Assembly (NCBI GenBank): GCA_015680685.1
Contig: MNCI01007621.1
Location: 396,829-460,828 of the forward strand
Direction of reading: 5' to 3'
Length of the DNA: 64,000 nucleotides
Source: Gnetum montanum
Lineage: Eukaryota > Streptophyta > Gnetopsida > Gnetales > Gnetaceae
Shown: positions 48,906 through 60,534 of the stretch, piece by piece
How the letters are laid out: the number at the start of each line of letters is the position of its first letter
Position numbering within the stretch: the first letter of the stretch is position 1
Notes under the pieces: model-generated
Told to the model about the DNA's origin: nothing
The model's input: only the letters and a program-made list of their open reading frames with translations
Database searches by the model: none
Made by a program: the position numbers and the translations under genes

Positions 48906-50729
48906 TGTTGAAGCCAACCTCACCCATGCTAGGCATGGGGCCATGATTAATATTCTAATCTTCTCTAAACCCAACATGTCGTCAACCCTTCTTCTTCTTA
49001 GCCACATTGTTGCCATTGGTTGCTTCCTTTAGGGTTACGGAAGGTTACCCTTAATAATATGTGAGGTAATATAACAAGTGAAGAAATGGATATTAATTCC
49101 AAATAAAAGAGGTAACATGATGAGTAGTCACATCTGGTAAAAAAAAGAATGAGCTATAACAACCATCAACAACTTATATGGCTATTTCTGATGGTCGCTA
49201 TTGATAACCAATTCAAGAACAGCATAAAACCACTGGTTATTTTGGATTGTTGAAATTATGGATAGTTTTCTTAATATATGTGCATTATTTAATATTGTTA
49301 ATCATATTATTATTATGGAGAAATGGTGCATATGTAGCTTATGACTGTGAAATCTTTCCTTTCACTAAATACACTTGCAATTGGTTACACTTTTATCCCT
49401 CTTTGTCCATGCTACATTAATATATCTATTGCTTCTGATTTTCTTATTGTACCTAATTATCTTTCACCTGCCAAAAGAATGACATAGGTTAGAATTACAT
49501 GAATGTGAGAAGCTCTAATTTTGTTGAATCCATAGCAAATGCAAATAATCCCTGTAAGACTTAGAAGTCTAAAATCAAGGCCCATGATCAAATTGCCAAA
49601 GTAATGGACACTGCATCTAGAACATGGGATGACACTAGTTACGCAGTTACATTTGTGGTTGATGTTTTGGGATACCAAACATCACCAGCAAGTGAAAGTT
49701 TGAGGCTATAGGTGGTTTTAAATATGTAAGTGGTGGGAATTCAAGGGGATCTGGGGGGTGCCAAGGACATAACCTGTGGGAGTAGGAACTAGAAGATGGG
49801 TTTCTTCCTTCCTTTTAGATCAGTCTCTCATGGAGAACTCTTAGCACTAGCTTGGTTGCGCACCAGTGAGAATGCAGTAGTTGCTAAGCATTGTTGGTAG
49901 ATGCATAAGAGTTGACACAAATGGTAGTCTTAGCAACAAATTAGGTTCAAATAGCACATCAGCTATGCATATAACACACACAACGACACATGTTCTGCCA
50001 GACGATACATGCATCATTAGGAGAAGGGCCTGGAGGAGTAACTCAGGTAGAGCCTCCTGGAGGAGTAACTCAGGTAGAGCCTCTTCTTGGACTCACAGTG
50101 GCTCTAACCACGTGTAGTGGACTCTCTAAGGCAGCACACTATAGTCAAAGATAGACACTAGCAACAAACAATGGTTTTTTTCTTTTTCTCTCTACACGTA
50201 AACAAAAACACGATAGAAATAGAGTTGACAATAATGGTGATGTAGACACATACACAATGGATGTCATCAATCAACAACGACACATTGGACCATGGTGGGC
50301 AAGTGGTGGTGGTGTCCACATTAGCATGGGAGGTGACTTCTATGGTTCTATTTTGTCTCTCCTATGCATAGAGACATAAAAATGAAAGGTGACACTAGCA
50401 GTCATGTTTCTTCCCTCTTCCTCATCTAGTAGCGACTACAGGCACCATTGCAACAACATCCACAATGGACCAACAACGAATCGGTAGTAGTAGTGAGACA
50501 AGGGAAATTTTGAATTTTTTATTACTTATTGTACTCTTGAATTGCAAAGACATTCAATTTAAATTCTTGATTATTTTTGCTTAGTTTATTATTTTAAAAC
50601 ATCACATAGCGCTCTCTAGCTGAGACTATTCCTAGGTTTTCATATCCATACAGAAGGCACCCTAGGCAGTAGTCTCCTAAAACAAGTTTTTCCCTACGTG
50701 TTGATATGTCCACAATTTGCTCATCAACA
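48906..50729 (+). repeat. Element B 3' LTR
   Basis: 1824 bases, TGTTGAAGCC to CTCATCAACA. It contains an exact 27-bp tandem duplication at 50029-50055 and 50056-50082 that is single in the 5' LTR. Confidence 0.93.
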
Positions 50730-50734
50730 GATAT
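50730..50734. repeat. Target site duplication of B, right (GATAT)
   Basis: Follows the terminal CA of the 3' LTR and matches 39317-39321. Confidence 0.9.
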
Positions 50735-51130
50735 AAAAAACTTTTGAATAACTTGTGGATAAGTCATTTAAGCTTATCCAACTTACAAAGTCACTATAAT
50801 CAACGAACTTAATTATAGGAATTGTATACATTTCATGACAAACTTCACTTGAAGCAGGTTTAAGAAGACATATCTTCTGAAAGCCTTGGAAGTAGACCAG
50901 AATTGCTACCAATTTAATGATACATAGTTCACACCAAGAGAGTTCATGGCTTTGATGCAATCTGTTGCTTGTATTACTAGGATAATTTTGCCCACTTCCT
51001 ACTCCATGTTTGTATTGTCTTCTTGTCATATCATTGCTCAAGGATCTGCCTAGTGATTTCTATGTGCCTCCTCTTTTAGTGTCATAACCTTATAAAGCTT
51101 GCTCAATTAAATGGCCTAAATGTGCTGACA
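50735..51130. other. Right arm of insertion E
   Basis: It ends TGCTGACA at 51130. A 105-residue minus-strand frame (51041-50724) with words RRQYKHGVGSGQNYPSN crosses the B junction, so its C-terminal end is not original. No family recognised. Confidence 0.45.
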
Positions 51131-51815
51131 ATCATCTACTTATGATTCATGATTTGTTTGACTAGTTAAGAGAAGAAAAAGCATTTTCTAAGATAGATTT
51201 GAATTTTGGTTATTACCAAGTTAGAGTAAAGACAGAAAATATTTCTAAGATCACTTTTGTAATAAAGTACAGATATTATGAGTTCTTCGTCATACCCTTT
51301 GGACTCACTAATGCCCCTAGAGTTTTTTGCATTTTATGAATAATGTACTACATCCTTAATTTTATCAATTTGTTATGATCTTCAATGATGATATTTTGAT
51401 CTACTCTAAGGATGATGAAGAGCATAAGGAACATTTAAGAACAATGCAATAGACATTACAGGAATAAAAAAATCATTGCATATTCTTCTAAGTATGCCTT
51501 TTGAAATAAGAAGATTTAATTTCTTGATCATGTGGTATCAAGAGTAGGTATAATAGTAAACCCTACAAAAGTATCAAAGCTTGAGGATTGGGGCATTCTA
51601 ACCTGAGTTAATGAATTTAGAAATTTATTAGGCTTAGTAGGTTACTATCAAAGATTTGTAAAGGACTTCTCTAAGATAGCAACTCCTCTACATAAGTTGC
51701 TAACAAACAATTGTGTTTTCTCTTACGATTACACTTGCTAAAAAGCTTTTGAGAAGTTAAATAAAAGATTAATTATGCACTAATATTAATCTCACTAACT
51801 TAGTTTCTTGATTCA
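51131..51815 (+). pseudogene. Chromovirus (F) reverse transcriptase, C-terminal half
   Basis: This resumes the RT interrupted at 25148. Words are MIHDLFD, FSKIDLNFGYYQVRV (first catalytic Asp kept), YYEFFVIPFGLTNAPRVFC, FNDDILIYSKDDEEHKEHLR and NEFRNLLGLVGYYQRFVKDF. The YVDD position reads FNDD, so both catalytic Asp residues survive. The start of the RNase H connection (AFEKLNKRL) is visible near 51745. Stops at about 51164, 51340, 51450 and later show decay. Sequence after 51815 is no longer readable as pol. Confidence 0.85.
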
Positions 51816-53188
51816 ATAGAAGAAAAGAAGTTTCCTTTAAAAAAAAAGATTCAACTTACAAGGAAATTATTAAAAGTGAAAGCAAGTGCTTGCAAGTATG
51901 AAGAATTCTTGAACTGCTATTTTACAAAGGATGAAATAAAAGAAATGAAGATGAATCCTTACCATGTAAAAAAAGAGGAGTCCTATAGCCTTGTTCTTGG
52001 GAATTTCTTTAACTAAGAAATCCTTTCATTACACTTATGAAAGTAACATTAAAACTCTTCAGTTTTTCTTTGTACAAATGTTATACTATGATGTACATAC
52101 GTTTCTTAAATCCCAATATCTCATAAAGAAAAAACCCAGTAAAACCCTTGGAACCTTGAAAAAAATAAAGAAAATCCTAGAAATCATTCATGATTTTCAT
52201 GTAATAAGAAACAAAAAAAATTTAAAACTTACTGGTGCAAATAGATAGAAAATGAAGACAAAAGTAAGGAAAGTATTGTACTGACTTAAAATTTAGTTGG
52301 TGATTTGTTTTGGTTTATTCTTGAATACAAAGCCCTAAAATTATACAATCTTTGGATATTATTTTAAATTTTTTTCCACTAATAAATCAAATTGAAATTA
52401 AGGATTTATTATGTACAAAAAAATAAAATATTTATTGAATATGTTTTTATTTTTATTAAAGGAAAACTCAAAAGAATGCATTAAACTAAGAAAGAAATTT
52501 ACAAAATTGGACTCATGGTCCTGCAAAAAAAATTGGGTTAAGCCTAGAGCATCAAATATCAATAGAAACTCAAAAAGAAGATCATGACATGATGTACTAG
52601 ACAATATGTCAGCAAAGCATGGAAACAGAAATTGCAATTAATGTGACATTCACATCAATCTAAACAAAGGTACTGGAAATATGACAAGCTAGAAACTAGT
52701 AATGGTTTAGGACACTAGATAGTGGTGGATGTATCATCATCATTGATACTTAGTGGAATATTCATCTAAGAAGAAACATTAGGATTAAACTTCTTACCAT
52801 CCTAGAGGTTGGGGAGTTGGATATCCATTATAGTTATATACCATGAAAGTTAAATATTCCTGTAACAAAGTAGCCAACTAACACAAAATGTAATAAAAGC
52901 TATTATATAGATTTTTTGCTCTAATATTTCAAATGTTCAATAATGTTCATCCTTAAGATTCACCTAACTCATGTAGCCTACATCTTCAATAATGTATATG
53001 ATGAAAGTAGTTAAGACACTTATGTCATAGAAGGAAAGTTGTGTTTCCATACATTACTTTGATTATAGGAATAACAAATAGTGGAGTAGTCTTGTAGTGG
53101 GAATCTCTTATATTTTCCTTATTTATATATTTATAATATATATCTATAATTAGGTTTAGAGAATCTTGCAAAAATTAAGTTGAATTTT
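51816..53188. other. AT-rich spacer
   Basis: Possibly the decayed remainder of the chromovirus. A lysine-rich plus-strand frame at 51991-52248 and a minus-strand frame at 52637-52398 lack any family signature. Nothing else seen. Confidence 0.4.
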
Positions 53189-54250
53189 TGGATCAAGAAC
53201 TTAGAAGGAGGATTGAATAAGTTCCCTAATTAAAAATGCACCAGCCACAAAAATACATTAATTTTACATGGTTCCCCAACTTGGGTATGTTCACACTCAG
53301 AGGGTAAAATCCATGCACACCTCTAGAATTTTTTTCTTCAAAAATGTGCCATGAAGTGTACCACTCCATATATAAGCTTTGAGCTTCACTCTAGAGTGTT
53401 TCATCGTTGCAAAACCACTCATCCCTGCAAGGTCCTGACAAGCTCAAAATGTGGTTTAGAGGATCTCATAACCTTTACAAAATTGAGCTTTGCTCTAAAG
53501 TGTTTTGACATTGCAATCCACTCAATATCATAGGATCTCAACAAGGATGTATTCTCACAAAAAGCACATCAAGCTTGTAGGGATGCAACAAAGAAAGAAT
53601 AAGAAAAGAGTGTAACTAAATTTATAGATCCTTGTACTTGAAGCTTAGTATAATCACAATCAAGTAAAATGATGTTACAATGAAGAGCAAGAATAAAATT
53701 GCTTAGAATAGCTAATGATAGAAATTTTTGTGAATAGTGATTACACAATTCCTATGATTTGGACATTGTCTTATAGCCTTGGAGTTTCCAAAAACTCCTT
53801 AGAATTTAGGCAACGACTACCAAATGGCTAGTATAAACATATACTTTGAAGTTTAGATGTCTATTTGAGATAACCATCAATGTAAGAGAGATTTCTATCT
53901 AAAAAGTGAGACATCTACTATGAGATGTCTTTCCATAGATGTCTACTGCGAAAGATAGACAATTGCTATTTTTTGAAGACGTCTACCCCACTTGTTGAAC
54001 TTTGAAGTCTAAGGCATTCTCTTGTCGATTTGACTTTTTGGCAATCCTTGAAACACCTTAGTTTGATTTGTAGACTCAATTTTCATCCATGCTCTCATCT
54101 TGCCCATGTAGTCTTCATTTTGACATCTTGATGTAGATCTCGTTTCCTTGAATTTCTTTTTTATTGCCCTACAAAATCAATCACACACACACACACTCTC
54201 TCTACATTCTCCATTTTCCTTTAAGGTTTTGACATACCAAAAAGTTAACA
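53189..54250 (-). repeat. Copia-like LTR, copy 1 (probably solo)
   Basis: It aligns with 57145-58354 through AACTTAGAAGGAGGAT near the start, TGGTTCCCCAACTTGGG near 53261, CACACCTCTAGA and the closing GACATACCAAAAAGTTAACA. On the minus strand it runs TGTTAAC to TCCA with a TATA-like CTTATATATGG (reverse complement of 53366-53376). AGATGTCT/AGACATCT words cluster at about 53866-53982. No polypurine tract or pol lies beside it. A possible TSD (ATTTT, with two extra bases on the right) is not trustworthy in AT-rich DNA. Confidence 0.55.
54182..54202. repeat. CA/CT microsatellite
   Basis: A short (CA)n followed by (CT)n inside LTR copy 1. The matching place in copy 2 (58271-58307) is a run of ACCACACAA-like units. 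Confidence 0.85.
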
Positions 54251-55109
54251 AAATTTTAGTTCATCTATTGTATTGAAAATTATTCAAGTCACTTTATTGT
54301 ATTCGATGTCTTGCATAACAATTTTGGTTAGATCACTATGATTACATGATGAGAAAGATAAATAATACCAAGTTTGTTAATACATTTTATGTTGTAAAAT
54401 GTTTATGAATTTTGATGGATTGTTATTTTCCATGCATTCTCCTCTTGCCCTTTCAAATTTCATTCCTTGTGCATTATAATACAAAGACATAAATAAACAA
54501 GCTACAGATTCACTTGGAGCAAACATGTTGATGTTATGGCTGAAATATTATTTAGCATTCCTTATAGGTTGTTCTATGAACATTATGAATAAAATATTAT
54601 TTACCATTACCAATAGGCTTCCTTGAGTGTTATGGATAGAATATTATTTAACATTATAGATCTACAATTAGTAGTTAGCCTCTTGGCCAAAAATTTAAAA
54701 AATCACATCTACCATGTTGTGTAGGTATAGATTGTATTATTAAATTAGAGTTTTCTTATCTTAAGAAAATTATTCCTTGGAAAGTTGAAGAAAGTTAAGA
54801 GAAGCTTTAATAATATTTTAGATAAATTGTAAAGATTGAACATAAAAAAAGTTTGATATTTATGTTTTACCTTTTTATATTATATTTAATAAAAAATTAG
54901 CTCAATATATTTTACATTATATTCAATTTACTTTTTACTTATATATATTTGTAAATTTTTATCAGGTATTGGACCCCAAAAATAAATATAATAAAAATAA
55001 AAATTGAAAGTACAAAAGTAGAGAGGTAGAGGAAAAACTATAAAATAATAATAAAAAAAGACCCAATGATTTTTAAGATGTATTTTTAGGTTTTAATGCT
55101 TGTAACTAA
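54251..55109. other. AT-rich spacer
   Basis: AT-rich sequence with repeated GAATATTATTTARCATT-type phrases near 54540-54660. No gene seen. Confidence 0.4.
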
Positions 55110-56110
55110 TCTTTAAAAACCTCCCCTCTAGGCTACGAAAAGGATCAGACCTTGCCCAAATGGGCTCTTACTTCCTACTAAAGGCTTCCTCTTAATAAAA
55201 AAGAAAAAATAAAGAGAGAAACATTTAAAAATTTAGCTAAAACATTAGCTATTGAATGATTTCATCTCAAACTAATAATAAAAGGAAATTAGTTGAAGAA
55301 TCTCTGTGAAAAATCACATTACATTGAAACTTCCAGATGACATAAAGAATAAGAGGACAAAAATAACACCAAGTATGAAGTAGAAATTCTTGAAATTGAG
55401 GAGTATCATCAAATAAAACTTCATCTAATATTGGTTAACATCCATATAAATACTTTCTACACTAAGTCCATGAGCTAAGATCAAGGGAACAAGTAACAAA
55501 ATAATGGATAAATGTATCTTTTGTGTTACAAACAAGATATCTTGGGTCATGAACATCCAAATGAGAGATTTGAATACCAATAGGAAGACCTTGATGAATC
55601 AAATACCATAAAAATGTCTAATTTTTGAAGAAGTAGTGGCATTCCATATCTTTTGAATTCACTACTTCCATAACTGTGCATTATGATTAATCTTCCAAAG
55701 ATAATTGAATCTTGACCAAATATCGGTATTGGGACTAATAAGAGTATACACAATTTGGGACTGATATGAAAAACAATGATGTCCATTAATCCAATAAAAA
55801 ATCAAGAAAACCATTATGAGAATCTTGAATAGTTACACTTCTGTTCATACTATCTAAAAGATAAAAAAATGTAGACTTTTTAGAAATATTAATGTCATAG
55901 AGACTTTGACACTTAGATTAAATAATCTAGTAATTATGCATGTAAAGAGATGAAATAGAGGAAATGAAAAGCTTACATAATGTACTAAAATGACATGGAT
56001 GCTTAATAGTCCATGATTCATTATTAATGGGAAGTCACCAAGGACAAATCTTATCAAGTATAGAGGTAGATACAATAATATTATTGAAGTTCCAAAAATC
56101 ATTGATAAAA
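55110..56110 (-). pseudogene. LINE (non-LTR) fragment: zinc-binding RT C-terminal region
   Basis: On the minus strand, GLPIGIQISHLDVHDPRYLV (55592-55533) followed by CNTKDTFIHYFVTCSLDLSSW matches the plant LINE zf-RVT pattern (GLPTG, C..C, .HLF..C....W), with the first Cys lost (YLVC). A later segment, LYVIWKFQCNVIFHRDSS (near 55340-55290), resembles the WxxWxxRNxxxF tail. Upstream (to 56110) words suit the RT thumb region. Frames shift and stop often. It is cut off at its 5' side by the R1 repeat. Confidence 0.55.
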
Positions 56111-56124
56111 CTCTAAGCCTTTCA

Positions 56125-57050
56125 AATGTGTTTTATGATATTAGAGCCTAATGATGTTTCTTCCTTAGGGTGTGTCGATGGGATGCTGTTAATGCAATCC
56201 CATCAATGTGATCTTGTCAATGTGTGGTTTGATGCATTGATTATTTTGGCCTATAAATACATGCTTACCAACTGCATTTATGCCATCCATTCATTAGTTG
56301 TAGCCAAACTCTTGTAGTTTTTTCTTTTGAAAGTTAGAATATTTTCTAAGTGCCTATAGTAGGAGTGAGAAGTGTATGGATCTTTATTTAAGCAGTAATG
56401 TACTTGAGCACCTTAGTGTGAATGACAATAAAGATGAGCTTTCTTCANGAAATAAAGATGAGCTTTCTTCATAAACCTTGCAGCATGTGGAATTAGTTTA
56501 ATGTTTACTTTAAATACATTTATTATTTGAGAAATTTTCTTTAATGCATTCGATTAATTAATTAAATATCAATTAATTAAAACACATAAGTACAATCATT
56601 TCAAGCATATGTTAATGTTTGGTAATCCCAGTAGTGCTTAATGCTTGGTAACCTAGTAACGTTTCAACATGGGTCAAGATGTGTATGGTAAATGGAAACA
56701 AATGCTTATGTAAGGATTAGTTAAGATATTAATTAGTTATTAAATTAGTTAAACATTTAATTACATTATTTTCAACACTTATCAAAATTAGGAAAAAAAA
56801 CATAAAATGATAAGAATTATATGCCTCAGTTACGCTTAACCATACCTTTGCGCTTCATAAGTGAAATTGAGAAGACAACAATCACGTCAGTTAAATTCAC
56901 TTCCTAGACCTAGCATACTTAAAGAGCTAAAGTCTATGGAATTCAACTAGATTGCTTAGTGAATGCTAGTGATTAATATGGTTGGGCATAGGGACTGCTC
57001 ATTGCTCATCATTAGTATTGTTGTTGGGGACTTTAGTTAGTTATGTGTGC
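56125..57050 (+). repeat. R1 repeat, copy 3 (LTR-like)
   Basis: Third R1 copy: GGCCTATAAATACATG near 56249, CCAAACTCTTGTAG near 56302 (copy 2 has CTAAACTCTTGCAA), GGTAATCCCAGTAGTGCTTA near 56621, GAGAAGACAACAATCAC near 56870 and TATGGTTGGGCATAGGG near 56978. It contains the single N at 56448 with a local duplication. Confidence 0.5.
56448..56448. other. Single N at a duplicated join
   Basis: AATAAAGATGAGCTTTCTTCA appears directly before and after the N (near 56427-56447 and 56451-56471), which looks like two contig ends that overlap but were not merged. Confidence 0.8.
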
Positions 57051-57144
57051 TATCTAGAAGTTAGTGAAATTATGAAACAACATTATAATGAACCTTAAAG
57101 TTAACATCATTAAGAAAAATAATAATAACAATAAGAGCATAGTG

Positions 57145-58354
57145 TGGATCATTAAACTTAGAAGGAGGATGGGATGAATAAGTTCCCTAAATTAAAATTC
57201 TTTGGACAAAGCACACACACCAAATTTAACGTGGTTCCCCAACTTGGGTAGTTCACACCTGGAGAATAGTTCACAAGCACACCTCTAGACTTTGTTGCTC
57301 TTAAATGTGGCTTGAAGGGTACGACATCCTATACAAGCTCTAAGCTTCACTATGTACTAATTTGATGCTATGAATCCACTCAACCCCACAAGGTCCCAAC
57401 AAGCTTAGAAAATGATTTCTATGATCCCACAACCTTTACAACTTGAGCTTTGCTCTAGAGTGTTGTGGCATTACATTGATACTTAATACCATAGGATTGC
57501 AACAAGCTCAAGCAAGATGCCTTCCTATAAGAAGCACATCAACCTTGCAATGAAACAAGGAAGAACAACAGTTACAAGGGATGAATGCAACTTAGTTTGC
57601 TAATCCTTGCACTTTGAGGCATAGCTCACTTTACAATAGACAAAAGATAGTACAATGAGGAGCAACAATGATTATCAAATGATTACACAATGATAGTGCA
57701 AAATCTTGCATATTTTCCAATAAGAATGATGTCTTCTTATAGCTATTATGTTTTCAAATCCATCTTGAAACTCATGCAATGGCCAATTAATGATCATGGA
57801 AGACATCTTGTTCATGATTGAGATGTGTTTTTGCATTTGCCCTCCATTTTGGGAAGATGTCTTCTTCTAGTGAAAGACATCTTTCTGTAACTGGCTTTCA
57901 TTCTAGGAAGACGTCCTTGTTTGGTGAAAGATGTCTTTGTCTAATGAAAGATGTCTACTATTTTTCACAGACATCTTCTCTTGTGTTGCCTTCAATTTTT
58001 CTAAGACATCTTTTATTTCTTAGAGATGTATTTATTTAGCTTCCTTTACATTTTAAATTCTTCATTCCTTATCCACAACCTTGCACTTCCACATGCTCCA
58101 ATGATGTCAACTTTGCTTGTGATTCATTTTGTCCTTGTCCACATTCTTTGTATTTTTGCATGTTCACTTGCAACCTTGTGAATGACCTTTTCCTTTGAGC
58201 TCTTCTTGTGTCTAAACCAGTTTGTTCCTTGTCATATCATCTTGATTTCCCATGTACCTTTTTCTACAAACACAACAACCACACAACCACACAACCACAC
58301 AAACAACCTTTGACTCCATTTTACTTAATGTTTTGACAAACCAAAAGCTCAACA
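57145..58354 (-). repeat. Copia-like LTR, copy 2 (3' LTR)
   Basis: On the minus strand it begins TGTTGAGCTTTTGG and ends near TCCACA. A dense array of the palindromic word AAGACATCTT/AAGATGTCTT lies at 57796-58026. A purine-rich tract (minus strand TAAAAAGGGGAAGAT, 58369-58355) immediately precedes it, as expected for a 3' LTR; the GGGGARATTGTTG junction is usual for plant copia elements. Confidence 0.6.
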
Positions 58355-58369
58355 ATCTTCCCCTTTTTA
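58355..58369 (-). promoter_or_regulatory. Polypurine tract of the copia-like element
   Basis: Minus strand TAAAAAGGGGAAGAT abuts the LTR start. A second purine tract, AAAAAGGGGGAGAG, lies at 58436-58423. Confidence 0.6.
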
Positions 58370-60534
58370 GTGATGTTCAAAACTTAAGAAATAGGTTAGT
58401 AAATCATAAAAATATAACCATACTCTCCCCCTTTTTAAATAACAACAAAAAAGATAAAGCATATTAATCCTATCATAAACAAATATCATAAAAGAACAAC
58501 ATTTCAATAGTAGAACCAAATAATAATAATTTTCCCTTTGCTTAAAAGTAGCCATACCATAGTCACACAAGATATGCATTGTGCTCAATCTCTATTCTAA
58601 GTAACATACAACATTTTCAAAGAGATCCACATTACTATAATAAATATTATTAATGATTTGCAAATTTTTAGAATAGAGATACAAGTACTTCTTGCTTTAG
58701 TGGAGTCCATGTAAACAAGAGAGGCTTAAGTACTCAAGGAAAGATATATATATAGCATGCTAAAATAACATAAGTAGAGAAATTAGGGGAGAAGACACAA
58801 ACTTAAATATTGAATTTGCATGTTGAAGATGAAAATATACACTTTAAAAAGATCTATCCTTTTCCAATTAAAAACAAAGTTAGATAGAATAACCCACAAC
58901 TAATACAAACATGACCAAGTGAAAAATTTTAATTAATATCTAAGAGAAAATAGACTTGAATGCCAAAGACCAAAGCTAGAGAATTTAGAAGCAAGTGGCC
59001 TATCAACTTAAATCAAATATCTCATTAAAACTTATATCTCAAGATACTCTCCTAGCAAAACAAGGGAGGAAATTTCCCTTGTTGAAACCCAAAATTTAAG
59101 GATCAAGTAACCTATCTTTTGAACCAATAAACTCATAAGGTAAAGCAACATGTCATGATTCCATTAGTACTCAACACTTATGAACGTAATTATATGGCAA
59201 GGAATTCTCATAAAGAAGGAAAAATACAAAATAAAGACAAGCGAATGCTCAAAAATAGCTAAGTAGTTTTTAATAAGATATTTAAATAGTGTCCAAAAGA
59301 TATCCCAATGGTAAAATGTCTGTAAGGCATCATAACCAAGATTTAATCCTACTTTTCACTTTGGATACTATACCATACCTTTGCATGACATGAATCCTTG
59401 TTCATTTTGTGATATTTTTTTGCTTGAGTGTTCCTTGGCTAAAGTCTACAAAGACTCCCCCTACAATGGTAACCTCCAAGATGATGATGGATAATGAGGA
59501 ATAGGCTCCCCCTACACATGTGTAGCTCTTCTGGGGATTTTAAGATCAACTTGTAAATGTCGTAAATCATCAAAGCATTACAAATATAGGTCAACATTAA
59601 GATCAAATGTGGAGACTAGGGTCTTTAATCAATAATATTGATGGAACTTTTAGAAGCTTGTCTTATCTTATAAATGAAAAAAATATCCCAAAGGACATGA
59701 GCTTAGAAGCATATCATCACAATTTTAGATTAAACAAGATTGAAAGAAGGAAAAAAAACCAAACTAAAATTATTACAAGATGAAGGTTCAAAGGAAATTA
59801 TTACAAGTGTTGCACTATATATTTTCATAAAAACCAAGTTCATTAAGCTCAAAATAAACATAAGAGATACTTTAAATAATTTGTGCACCAAAGTTCTAAT
59901 CTAGACAAGACACATATTAAAAAAATTTTGGACATCATATACTTACAAATTAACTAGCAAGCAAAGAGATGGAAACTTGCCTTGCTTGTAGGTAAGAAGA
60001 GAAGATTAATGGAGTTTGAGATGAGGTCCCCTATCATGAAGTGCTTCCTCATCCTTAGGTTTTGTTTCATTAGATCATGTATGTGAAGTCTCTATTTGTT
60101 CATGTTCTTTATGATAGAATCCTTGATCACTTATTGCATTATTTTTAGTTCTCCACTTCTCTTCATTTCCAACTACTAGTGCTTGCACAATTATCTTACC
60201 AAGGTCTTTTTGACAAGACCAAGCGTCAATCTGATTTTGATCATCATGAGAATAGTTAAGGGTTTTTTTACTACCACGATTTTTACACACAAATAAAGTA
60301 TTCTCCTCATGAAATTGAATTTTCATGTGTGACTTTCTTCAAATTCTTTGGCTACTTCTCAAGAGTTTCCTCTCCTTGAACCTTTCTACAATCCTTATTA
60401 AAAGAGGTTAGTTGTTGAATCTTAGCTTTTATACGTGAGATCTCTTTTTTCACTTCAAAGTGGATAACATCTAGAGACAATAGGTATGGTCATACGCTTA
60501 TGATTTACACATTTGGTGTGGAGTCTTGGTGGAT
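58370..60534. other. AT-rich region, probably 3' internal part of the copia-like element
   Basis: No pol domain. Additional minus-strand purine-rich words (GGGGGAGCC near 59503) resemble sequence found upstream of 3' LTRs in some plant copia elements. A minus-strand frame at 60326-60075 has no recognised domain. Where this element ends toward element D is unclear. Confidence 0.35.

Larger units (their letters stand above)
39322..50729 (+). mobile_element. Element B: Ty3/gypsy Tat-type LTR retrotransposon
   Basis: An 11,408-base full-length sister of element A: LTRs 39322-41153 and 48906-50729, primer site 41160-41176, polypurine tract just before 48906, and TSD GATAT. Domain order is the same as A, with aRNase H before RT. 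It has more frameshifts than A: gag starts in one frame, protease, aRNase H and early RT share another, and later parts shift again. Protease, RT and integrase catalytic residues are all damaged. LTR divergence resembles that of A by eye, suggesting insertions of similar age. Confidence 0.93.
25149..51130. mobile_element. Insertion E (host of A and B), splitting the chromovirus RT
   Basis: Begins TGTTGGTAAC at 25149 and ends TGCTGACA at 51130. It is flanked by the 5-bp duplication ATCAT (25144-25148 and 51131-51135), and removing one copy restores the RT reading frame around QYH. TG...CA ends with a 5-bp TSD indicate an LTR-retrotransposon-type insertion. Without A and B it is about 3.4 kb: 25149-26287, 37447-39316 and 50735-51130. 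I see no pol domain and could not pair LTRs inside it, so it may be a solo or complex LTR or a non-autonomous element. Confidence 0.75.

Noticed and set aside
50724-51041. 105-residue minus-strand frame as a gene
   Set aside because: It crosses the exact junction of element B and its target duplication, so part of it is LTR; no family signature.
51991-52248. Lysine-rich 85-residue plus frame
   Set aside because: A-rich DNA yields Lys codons by composition; no start context, partner or motif.
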